Shown here: positions 12,001 through 24,000 of the stretch, piece by piece
How positions within the stretch are numbered: position 1 is the stretch's first letter
Layout: the number at the start of each line of letters is the position of its first letter
Source of the DNA: Diploptera punctata
Taxonomy: Eukaryota > Arthropoda > Insecta > Blattodea > Blaberidae
DNA length: 64,000 nucleotides
Assembly (NCBI GenBank): GCA_030220185.1
Contig: JASPKZ010007251.1
Span: 818,501 to 882,500, forward strand
Direction of reading: 5' to 3'
Made by a program: the position numbers and the translations under genes
Notes under the pieces: model-generated
The model's input: the letters and a program-made list of their open reading frames with translations, nothing else
Told to the model about the DNA's origin: nothing
Databases searched by the model: none

Positions 12001-15000
12001 CGATTCTGATGCAACAAAATGGCTGAAGCTGTCAAGTCTTTTGTTGCTGTGTCGCCATCTAAAATTTTAAAACACAAGTCTGGCAAATCTTTGACAAGTG
12101 ATAAAAAAATGTTATTTTAAATGTATTTCACAAGTTCAGTGAAAAATCTCACCAGCTTTCTTGTACTCTACCCCATTCAATGATCACATGTCTTATATAC
12201 ATCACACATGCTCTCTGTCAGTGTGACAGTAATTGAGACGCGAATAGTGCAAGGATACTATTGGCATTTGTTCATGTTAGGATCATTCTAAAAGTGGATA
12301 AGGTATAGTTCAAATAGAATACAACAAGTTATTAGGTAAGATGACTCTGGAATTCGCCTTATTTATTCATCATCAGATGTTTCACGTGTTGGACCCTGTG
12401 GATCAGTTAGTCTCATCCCAGAGTTTTCTATGTCTTCCCAAATTCCTTGGTCCTTTTGATGTATAAGCAAGAATTTGTCTAGACCATCTAGTGGGATCCA
12501 TCCTTTGAACATGTTCTTTCCACTGAAGTCTATATTGCTGAATGTATTAAATTATAATTGGCGAGACCAACTCTTGTTATGGGAGCGAGACATAAACCCT
12601 GCAAAAAAGTGATTATAGTAGAATTATGGCTAGTGAGATGAGGTTCATGCGACGAACAGTAGGCTCTACCAGGTGGGATCACAGAAGAAATGATGACATC
12701 ATTGAGGAATTGAATATGCTGCCTATAATAGATTATATCCATGGCATCAACGTGTGGAACATAGTCCAAATCCAGGTTTCCTAAGGCGATTTTAAAGTAA
12801 CAACTAAATTTTAAAATGCAATAGGAAGTAACATTAAGAGGTTTTTAATGATGTTTTTATTATTAATTTAACATTTCTCAATGAAAGATAAATTAAATTT
12901 GAACTTAATCTTAACTAAGAAGCCGCCATTTACAAAGATAGAAACAATGGTTTCAAAAGCATTTGGCGATAGGGAATTACAACGTATATAAGAGAAAAAT
13001 TTGCGTCTAGATCGTAACTCGCCTCGGTAGCTCAGTTGGTAGAGCACTTGGCCCGGAAAGCCAAGGGTCCCGGGTTCGAGTCCCGGTCTAGGCGAAAATT
13101 TTTCTCTTCAAATTTAATTTATCTTTCATTGAGAAATGTTAAATTAATAATAAAAACATCATTAGAGGCCTTACTGGCTTTATAAGTAATGTTAAATTTC
13201 CAATAAATGTCTTCTTAACTAAGAAGCCGCCATTTGCAAAGATAGAAACAATGGTTTCAAAAGCATTTGGTGATAGGGAATTACAACGTATATAAGAGAA
13301 AAATTTGGGTCTAGATCGTAACTCGCCTCGGTAGCTCAGTTGGTAGAGCACTTGGCCCGGAAAGCCAAGGGTCCCGGGTTCGAGTCCCGGTCTAGGCGAA
13401 AATTTTTCTCTTCAAAATTAAGAGGTTTGTTTAATAATTAAAACATTTTGTCTATTCATTCTTACCTCTTATAGTTGTTTTTGTCGAACATATGTTTGAG
13501 GGCTTCTTAGCCCCATCATCAGTGATTATTGAGTCTGTAATCGCTGATGATGAGACTAAGAAGTCCTGAAACATATGTTCGACAAAAAACTATAAGAGGT
13601 AAGAATGAATAGACAAAATGTTTTAATTGACAACCAAATGATAAAATATTGCTTAGATGGCCTAGGAAGAGGTGATTGAAAAAAAATTTTGTAGATCGTA
13701 GCAGTCCTTTCAGGACTAAAATAGGAAAGGAAGATGATGATGATGAATAGATAATGTAAAAATATATTTGCCATCACTAACCCACTCCTCCAATTTACAT
13801 TTAATAGATTTAAATTATCCCCAAGAATATAAAAAATTCCCGTGCATCATACACTGAAACGTAATTATAGAGGAAAAGTAAGCTATGATTAAACTATAGG
13901 ATCTATTGAACTTTTGTAGGATAAATCAAACGAGAATTTTACATTACTTTTAAATGCTAAAGCTTAATATTTTGATGTTATATTTAGTTTAGCAAAGCAT
14001 TCAAGACTGAAAGTGTATAAAACACTGGCTCTTCCAACTCTTTTGTATGGTAACGAAGTATGGACGTTGAAACAGAAGGATATACAGAGACTTAGATCTG
14101 CTGAAATGAGATATCTTCGGAGGACTGCAGGATACACACTACTAGATCACAAAAAAATGAAGACATCTTAGAAGAATTACACATGGAATCTTTAGAAAAC
14201 AAAATTTCTGATTATAAGTCAAGATGGATACAACATGTTCATCGAATGGAAGATCACAGAATACCCAAACTAATGTTAAGATATCAACCTGCAGGAAGAA
14301 GAAGACCAGGACGTCCACTCAAAAGACTTCTGGATGGTGTTTCTCTTGAGGCCGAAACAGGTCAACAAATGGCCTAAATTCGTGAATGTACTATGATGAT
14401 GATGATGATTTAGTTTAGCATGTTTAGTCTTGGACAGTTTTATTTTTGGAAAGAAAAATTAACGTCTTAACCGGAAATTGAACCCTGGACCTCCGACTCT
14501 GTACATTGGCGTGTGACACGGTACAAAGCTAACATTTCTTTCCACTTATATAATTCACGTCCGAAGGCAGATAGCTTGAGCTATTAACGCTATGAGACGA
14601 CTTCTATTTGAAGTATTTTTTAACAAGAACATTCATTGCTTTTAAGTGGTAAAGCTTAATATCTTGATGTAATATTTAGTTTAACATGTTCATTTCTTTC
14701 CACTTATACTGCTGCATGCTGATGTACAAATCGAGGTCAGGGGTTTGATTCCCAGTTTAGATAATCTTTCTTTTCAAAAATACTAATATAGGCTTGAAGT
14801 TCATTTATGAGCCCGAAAATCTTTAGGCTTGGGTAGATATACGTCACTTTAAAGAACCAAAAGTTGGAGTACAATTGAGCAAATAGTATCATTAGGAATA
14901 ACAAGTAATTTTCAGGAAGTGGCTGAATTCAAATACCTGGGAACAATTAAGTTACGTAGGTAGGAAATAACACTATGAGGTTTATTTAAATTTAGTTGAA

Positions 15001-18000
15001 TTGTTTCTTGACTCACCTCATACTTAACTCCCTCACAATCCGGATTTCGTCACTCCATTTGTGACATTCTCAATGCTGTTCACGCTCACAACTGACGTCC
15101 AACAGTCTGCAGGAGAGGAGACTGTTGGACGTCAGTTGTGAGCGTAAACAGCATTGAGAATGTCACAAATGGAGTGATGAAATCTGGATCGCGAGGAAGT
15201 TAAGGAGTATGAGGTGAGTCAAGAAACAACTCAACTAAATTAAAAAACCTAGGAACAATAATCACAAACAGGAATGAGATGCACAAAGAAATTAAACATA
15301 GGCTCAATTCTGGAAATGCGTGCTATTATGCATTGCAGAGACTTTTGATGTCCCAACTCCTTTCAAAAAATGTTAACTGAAAAATATATAAAACTATTAT
15401 TCTCCCAGTTATATTATATGGGTGCGAAACATGGACTCTTACTTTAAGGGAGGAAAGGAGATTACAAGTATTTGAGAATAAAGTACTTAGGAAATCGATG
15501 TTTTTATTATTCATTTCATACCTCTCAATGATGGATAAATCATATTTGAAGAGAAAAATTATACGCTCAGACCGGGACTTGAACCCGGGACCCTTGGTTT
15601 TCTAGTCCAAGTGCTCTACCATCTGAACTACCTGAGCAAGTGAGAGAGCTCAGATGGTAGAGCACTTGGACTAGAAAACCAAGGGTCCCGGGTTCAAGTC
15701 CCGGTCTGAGCGTATAATTTTTCTCTTCAAATACTTAGGAAATGTTCGGACCAAAGAGAGATGAACAGACAGGTGAATGGAGAAGACTACTAACAGTGAA
15801 CTACATGGTCTTTATAGGAAGCCAGATATAATAAGAACAGTTAAGTCTCATAGACTGCGATGGGAAGGACATGTGGCACGTATGGGGAATGAAAGACATG
15901 CATGGAAGCTTCTTGTTGGAAAGCCAGAGGGAAAACGCCCAGTTGGTAGACCAAGAATGAGGTGGGAGAATAAAATTAACTATGATTTGAGGGAAGTAGA
16001 TTATACGGGAAATGATGGGAAAGGATTAGCTCAGAATAGGGATATATGGAGAACTTATGTATGTGTGGCCATGAACCTGTGGGTTCGATAGTATCAGTGA
16101 GTAAGTAAGGAATGACAAATGCTGATGCCAGGCCCACTTGCTGCTGAGTGCCATAAAAATGTCATTAACTGTTCTGTCTTGTTTCTTTATGCCTGAGTTT
16201 AATTTCAGTTGATGATAACAATGCAATGTGTTTATTGTAACAATGCTAAGTTCCATTTTCATTTTTGCTTAATTTCAGTTAATGATGATAGTGATGAGAG
16301 CATAGAACCACGTCGCAAAAAGACTCGTCGATTGTGGCACGAGTCAGATAGTTCTGAAAGTGATTCAACATGGGGAAAGAAAAAGAAAAGGTACATTATA
16401 CTTCCTTAAAATTAAATTTGTCGTTAAAATTCTAACTCTCTATTAATTAACATTATAGACCTACTTCTTTTTTTCTTATATATATATAAAAAGACTAAAC
16501 TAGTGATGATCGTCTATGAATCTTGAAACAGGCCACAGTTACTAAACATAATGATAGTTCTATGCTTGTATTATTCATTTCATACATCTCATTGATGGAT
16601 AAATCATATTTGAAGAGAAAAATTATATGTTCAGACTGGGACTCGAACCCAGGACCTTTGGGTTTATAGGCCAAGTGCTCTACCGACTGAACTATCTGGG
16701 CGAGTTACAGTCTAAATGCAAATTTTGCTTCTACAAGCATTTGGTGTGCAGGAATTAACAGCTTATAAGAGAAAAATTTGCATTTAGATTGGAACTCACC
16801 CAGATAGGTCAGTCAGTAGAGCACATGGCCTAGAAAGCCAAAGGTCCTGAGTTCGAGTTCCAGGCTGAGCATATAATTTTTTCTTCAGATATGATAATGA
16901 TGTTGCCAATATATTTATTTAAGTTTCTGCTATAGCAAAAATCTATTCACATTTCTGCTTGATGGCAAATTTGTTAAGACATAACATTTCATTACGTTTC
17001 AGTACACTTGGATAGTTAGATTACAATTTGGTCAGGATAGTTCCATTTTGATTATGTTATGCAAAATGTTTTAAATTTTATAGATTTCTTTCTTAATAAT
17101 AATAACTGGAAACAGCACAGATATACCTTTATTTTTTGTATTGCTTATTTGTCATAAGCCACTGTTTTACCAATGATATGGTCTCTTTAGGTTACATTTA
17201 TGTGAAATTCTCATTCAATTTTATATAATTTTCAGGATTTCTTTTGAAAAAAATATGAACCAGGAAATTATTTTCATAATTGTAACATAATTTGTGTGTT
17301 TTTTGTTTTGTTTTTTTTTTCTTTGAATTAATTTAGGTGATCATCATCACAAGAATCCCCAGAAAAAAATAAAAGTGTTTGAGTAAGGGCTTAGGGAATT
17401 AATCTTACATCACCTTTATAGTGTACATCTTTTATTTAACCCCTGAATCTTTTTTTTTTTAATCAGTTTGCCTTACAGGATTTCTGGCATCATTATCTCC
17501 AGCATTGGTGGAATTGTAACCCACTTCTGAGGTTTGAGAGCCTACAATGCAGAGTTATATTACACCAATGATATGATGGGTGATAAATGATAATGAAGCA
17601 CCATGAGTCCTTAAATCTAAACTTTACCTAAATTCCAGATCATGGACAACTACCGAATAATTACCTTTAAGGGAAAATTCCTATGGTTTGAGACGTCATG
17701 AACTGTAGTTAGAAGCTCTGACCACAAAACCATGAGGCTGGTTAAATTACAACTATATTTTACTGCTTAAACAAAAGACGTAACTCTTTATTTGAAAATA
17801 CAACCTAAAATAAACTACATGTTGTACTGCTAGAAAATAAGAAAAATTAGATACTATCAAGTCCACTGCTGTGCTCTCGAGGTAGAGTGCTGCCTTGTCA
17901 CGCAGCGGGCCCGGGTTTGATCCTTGGTCGGGACAAGTTTCCTGGGTGAGACTTTTTTCGGGGTTTTTCCTCAGTTGTAAGACATATCAGGAAACTTAAG

Positions 18001-21000
18001 GCCAAAATGGTCCCCGAACATCATATGACCATTCATAATCATCATTATTCATATTCGCCTTATATTGAGTTTAGGCACACCATTATCATCATTACCCATC
18101 ATATCTTGGGGCAGCTGTAACCCCGCTTTCCAGGCACCCCAACCTCAGAAGTGGGTTACAATTAAGCCAAAGCCAGGAGAGAACAGCAGAAATGTCAAAA
18201 TAACAACCTGGGGTATTAAAAAAAACATTAGCTACCAATCAGTTATCGACAGTGTTTTTCTTTTTACTTCTTACTTCCTATTAAGTTTAAATATTTTTAT
18301 TGTTTTCCTTTAGAGTTTGTTACATACATTTTAAAATACAATAGGAAGTAACATTAAGAGGTTTGTTTAATAATTAAAACTTTTGTCTGTTCATTCTTAC
18401 CTCTTAGAGTTGTTTTTGTCGAACATGTTTCAGAGCTTCTTAGCCCCATCGTCAGCGATTACAAACTGAATTTTCTCATGTTGTCAGCCCTGATTCTTGA
18501 TTCCTACTCTCTTTACCTCTGGTCCAATGAATTTACTAATGAGGTTCCTTTCTGCGGGAATTTCAAAATTAATAATTCTTTCCTTGTTCTCCTGTATATA
18601 GATTTTTTTCCAGAAAGGAACCTCATTAGTAAATTCATTGGACCAGAGGCAAAGAGAGCAGGAAATAAGAATCAGGGCCGACAACATGAGAAAATTCAGT
18701 CTGTAATCACTGATGACGGGGCTAAGAAGCTCTGGAACATGTTCAACAAAAACAACTCTAAGAGGTAAGAATGAACAGACAAAATGTTTTAATTATTGTT
18801 ACATACATCATGACATTTAGTTTTATGTTATTTACTAAACTGTCTGATTTATTCTTACATTTTTTTGTAAATAGGAAATATCATGTTGAGAGTCATAAGA
18901 TAAAGTCAAAGAAGAAAAAGAAGAAGAAACATTCTAAAGAAGTGGATGGAGAGAATGTGAAGAATAGATCGAAGAATCCCAGGGTAGGGACTTCTATTTC
19001 TTTTTTCTCTTAAAGTGCATGTGAATTGAAGATTTTAAGGCATGATTATTACTTTTTTTCTTTTTAATTCAGTAATAAGTGTGTTGCCTTATTTATATTT
19101 CTCATTCATACTCATGTCTTTTTATTAAATCATAGACTTTTGACAACTCCTCTTTTTTGTTATATTATATTATGTACATATAAACTAATTAAATTAAAAT
19201 TCTGATAATAATCAGAAAGTGACGTCTTCAGTTATGATTTTGAATTTTATTTTACTAAAGTAAGTAAATGTTCATAAAGATGGAACCCAAATTAAACAAA
19301 AAGCTACCACAAATTTTGATGTTTTTATTTTAAATTAATGCTTTCCAATTCTGGATAGAGTGCCTTATTTAAGAAAGAAAAAATTAAACTCAAACTGGAA
19401 TTTTAACCCTGGATCTCTGATTCTATACATCGGTATCACTTACATCATCTGAGCCACAATAGGAACGTCAACATTTCTAGGTTTTAAATATTCCTTACAT
19501 TAGTAACATCTATGAAATGGCTTCTGAGATTTTAGTTGATAATTTTATCATTTATATAATAAATTTGGGAATTTTTAACATTATGAGGTTCAATTCATAA
19601 GAGTTAAATGAATCGTGATTTATTCTTACCCCATACTTCTATGTTTTTTTTTTTAAATACTGCACTGCAGTATCAGTGACCATTGTCACCATCCTCAGCT
19701 GTTTTCACGACTGTCAATTTTTTCTTTTGCCGGTAATTATCCAAACTGCCATCTGGTGTTCTTTTGAAGGAATTATTTTCTAAACTGCCATCTGGTGTTC
19801 TTTTGAATGAATAATTTTCTAAACTGCCATCTGTTTAGAAAATGATTTATTCAAAAGAACACCAGATGGCAGTTTAGAAAATAATTCCTTCAAAAGAACA
19901 CCAGATGGCAGTTTGGATAATTACCGGCAAAAGAAAAAAATTGGCAGTCGTGAAAACAACTGAGGATGGTGACAATGGTCACTGATACTGCAGTGCTGTG
20001 TTTAAAAAAACATAGAAGTATGAGGCAAGAAGAAATCACGATTCATTTAATTCTTATACTTTTATCATTGTACGAGAGCAACAACTTTAGACAGATAAGA
20101 AGCCATATGACATGAAACATTTTTCTAAATATCAACCTACACCACCATGTGCATGCGCCAGCAGACACAAAGTGGTTTACGGTATGGAGTCACGGGATGC
20201 AGCCAACATACATACGAAAAATATGAGGTGAGTGATAAAATTTTACCTAAATGAATATACCTCATAGTCCATAAATTAATGAGTCTTTTTTTATATATAT
20301 CACTATGAATACCTCATAGTGTGAATTCCTAAAAATAGGGGTCCTCATCTAGGGGATATGTGGATGGCGACCACAAGGTGCCCAAGCTGAGCAAAACATT
20401 TCTTCCACTTACTTGTGTTTTGCACTCTTTTAACTTTACTATCTAACCTCTCTCGGTTAACTCTTGTTTTTTCGACCCCGATGCTATTAGGGCATCCGAG
20501 TGCTAGGGAGTCTTTCCTTTCTTGTATTTCTTCTTTCCTTTATTTTCTTTTCTTCTCCAGAAAAGCCTGACCAGAGGCTATAAGATGGCAGCCCCATCAC
20601 TGGTCTTGCCTTCCTTTGGCCAGCAACCAATCGAAGGGACTATTATTATGCTTTCAAGTCTTATACGAGAATTTTCCAGAAGGATCAATTTTCTTGTTTT
20701 GCACTCTTTTAACTTTACTATCTAACCTCTCTCGGTTAACTCTTGTTTTTTCGACCCCGATGCTATTAGGGCATCCGAGTGCTAGGGAGTCTTTCCTTTC
20801 TTGTATTTCTTCTTTCCTTTATTTTCTTTTCTTCTCCAGAAAAGCCTGACCAGAGGCTATAAGATGGCAGCCCCATCACTGGTCTTGCCTTCCTTTGGCC
20901 AGCAACCAATCGAAGGGACTATTATTATGCTTTCAAGTCTTATACGAGAATTTTCCAGAAGGATCAATTTTCTATAGGATCGTAACAGGCCTTGGCCTAA

Positions 21001-24000
21001 TACTTGGAAGAAAGAAGAAGAAGTAATATACACAATTTTAATGAAAATCAAAGTGGGAGGTAACACTATGAGGTATTTACATTAATGAATTAATTGGAGA
21101 AAATGCTTTATCATCTCACCTCATAAAGTTGTGTGTCTTCACATTACCGGTTTAAAAAAGTATAGTTTTACTTCCATCTTTTGACAGTTGAAACTGATAT
21201 TATGAAGACATGCAACTTTATGAGGTGATATGTTAAAGCATTTTCTCCAACTCATTCATTAATATACACGATATATTGCGCATAAGCATGCAATTTTCAA
21301 CAGTTTGATATATAGATTATTGAATGTTCCACTAAATGAAGAGGATTTTAAGAAAGAATACAATCACATTTTGGACATAGCTAATTTAAATGGTTTTGGA
21401 AAGGAAATAATTATAACTAAATTGAAGAAATTCAGACAACAAAAAAGATTAAAAGAATACACTACCCTGCAATCTGATTCAAAGAAAGGAAAACAATTTA
21501 AGAAAATCACTTATCATCCTGGAATACATAACAAATTTCAAAAAATTTTCAAGAAATTCAATATTACATTGGCACCGATAAATAAATTTAGCCTTGGTAA
21601 CTTATTAATAACCAATAAGAAAATGAACACCCCAGATAGTAAAAAATCTGGAATTTATCAAATTGATTGTCGAGATTGCAATAAAGTAAACATAGGAAAA
21701 ACAAAAAGAAATTTGGACACCCGCACAAAGGAACACTTTAGAAATATTAAAAATGGTGAAATTGAAAAATCAGCTATTGCAGCACATAGTTTGTTGGAAG
21801 GTCATAGAATTGAAAAAGAAGCTAAACTTCTAAAACATTTGGAAAAACCTTTGGATTTGACAGTTTGGGAGAAAATATTTATACAGAAGAACAAATTTAA
21901 ATCTATGAATTTCGACATTCCGGATGAACGTGACCTCATCTCGAAGTTCATCAAATCAATACCAGATGGCAACGATATCTCGAAGTTCGTCAAATCAACA
22001 CCAGATGGCAACGTTATAGAGGGAGATTCCAACGAATATCCGGTAGTCATAATGGCGGTTGAAAATGAATGACAGGATCATTTGAAAACTATAGTTACCG
22101 TGTTTGATAAAACATGAAATATGAGGTAAGATGTTAAAATGACTCATTAATTTATTAATTAAGAACCTCATAATGTGTTTACCAATTTTAACTTTGAATA
22201 TACACGATGTTTGAATTTGCATTGTCAACCAACCTAAAAACTAACCTAACACTATTTAAACCTGAAAGAATGCAACACCTAAAAATAAGTAGTATAAATA
22301 GTAATTTCTGAAATATATGTATGAAGTTAATTAGTACATACTCTATGCTGGGTGCACTGGAACCCATACATAGTCTTTGTTAGCTGCATAGAATATTTGT
22401 TAAAATCAATATGGCTGCCATGTCTTACAGTAAACATGTAGTTCAAAATTGCAATAATCAATATATTCAAATAATCGTTAGAAAACATGTAAAATTATTT
22501 TAAATGATAGCAAATACCTTGAAAAATAAAACTCTGAGAATAAAATGTGACGGGAGTTTATTAGAGTACTTAAAAAGTCTTGTCACATATTGGAAAGTTT
22601 AGCCGCCATTGCTTTTTGTAGGATTTCATAGTTATGTGGTTCCACCTAGTGTCAACTCTATAAATGTTTGTGCATGTACGCTGTTATTCTGTAGGACTTA
22701 GAAAATTTATAGTGAAAATCAAACTAAAGTTTTTTTTAACTTTTCCATTGTTTCTCTTTTTAATTTGAAGGAAATTAGCCATTTTTTTTAAATTAACATT
22801 TTCTCAATCAGGATTCTAGGAAACTAAGAAACAACATTAAAAAAAATCAAGCTATCATTGCCCTAATTTTAAAGAATTTTCAATGCCTTTGTCATTAAAT
22901 TATGGGAAGTCAGAACTGGCATTTAAACAGGATATTTAAAGCCAGTACACAATATGGTCTTGATCAAAATTAATGTGTGTGGTGTCTATTAATGCAGTAG
23001 ATACTGCAATATGATGCATTTTTAACAATTATTCCAAAATGACTGAATGCTAACTATAAGAATATTCACACACTGATCTCTGAAAAAGAAATTTGACCAA
23101 AAGTGTTTAACACTAGAATGATAAATAATAATCATATTAAAATAATACAAATAATTACCTCATAGGTTTCCAACAGAAATAAAACGGTATTTTATCACTA
23201 CAAGAATACTGCATTTGCTCGTGTAATTTGCGCATCCAAATTTTTAAGGGAATATTTTTAACTTTAATAGTGAGTGGAGAACATATTTTAATCGACTCAC
23301 CTCATACATTTTTAAACTTCTTTGATACCGGCGGTTTCAGACAATATCATGTCCTTCATCAGTCATGGCGTCCATTGATGAAATTCCGTGATTGTTGATT
23401 TCTTTAGTGACATCACCTCTTGTGCTGCCACCTTTCGTTGGGATTATAAACTTTGTAATTAAATTTCTATCCACCGGAATATCGAAATTCATAGATCGAT
23501 ATTTATTCTTCTGAATGAATATCATTTCCCAAATTGTCAATTCCAACAGTTTATCCAACTGTTTTAAAAGTTTTGCTTCTTTTTCAATTTTATGATGTTC
23601 TAGTAAACTATGTGCAGCTATTGCTGATTTTTCAATTTCACAGTTTTTAATATTTCTAAAATGTTCTTTAGTGCGTGTTTCTAAATTCCTTTTTGTTTTT
23701 CCTATGTATACTTTGCTACAATCATTACAATTAATTTGATAAATTAATTAATAGATTGATAAAATGGATGCAACATGTTCATCGAATGGAAGATCACAGA
23801 ATACCCAAACAAATGTTAAGATATCAACCTGCAGGAAGAAGAAGACCAGGACGTCCACTCAAAAGACTTCTGGATGGTGTTTCTCTTGAGGCCGAAACAG
23901 GTCAACAAATGGCCTAAATTCGTGAATGTACTATGATGATGATGATGATGATAAAGGTCCCATTAAAAGGAGAAAATTTTAAGAAAGAATACGAAAATAT

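Larger units (their letters stand above)
12822..13629. mobile_element. PLE dimer (AAGAGG family) split by a tRNA-like insertion
   Basis: It starts TAGGAAGTAACATTAAGAGG, resumes at 13417 and ends after AGACAAAATGTTTTAATT. Arms share TCATTCTTACCTCTTATAG and TTTTTGTCGAACATATG. Compare the intact copy at 18330-18795. Confidence 0.75.
14860..16100 (+). mobile_element. Non-LTR retrotransposon 3' part, family N1, with two nested insertions
   Basis: Segments EVAEFKYLGT (14920), HRLNSGNACYYALQRLLMSQ (15300), YGCETWTLTLREERRLQVFE (15415) and the open tail 15777-16091 with HRLRWEGHVARMGNERHAWK, KRPVGRPRMRWE and LAQNRDIWR. The parts are in order once insertions 14948-15246 and 15496-15731 are removed. 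RT catalytic core is absent (5' truncated). Confidence 0.8.

Noticed and set aside
13021..13093. Functional tRNA gene
   Set aside because: The fold is good but the anticodon loop lacks U33, the acceptor stem has a mismatch, and many copies sit in inverted retroelements with target duplications.
14183..14377. Stand-alone small gene
   Set aside because: It is the tail of non-LTR family N2, repeated at 23755 with a microsatellite end.
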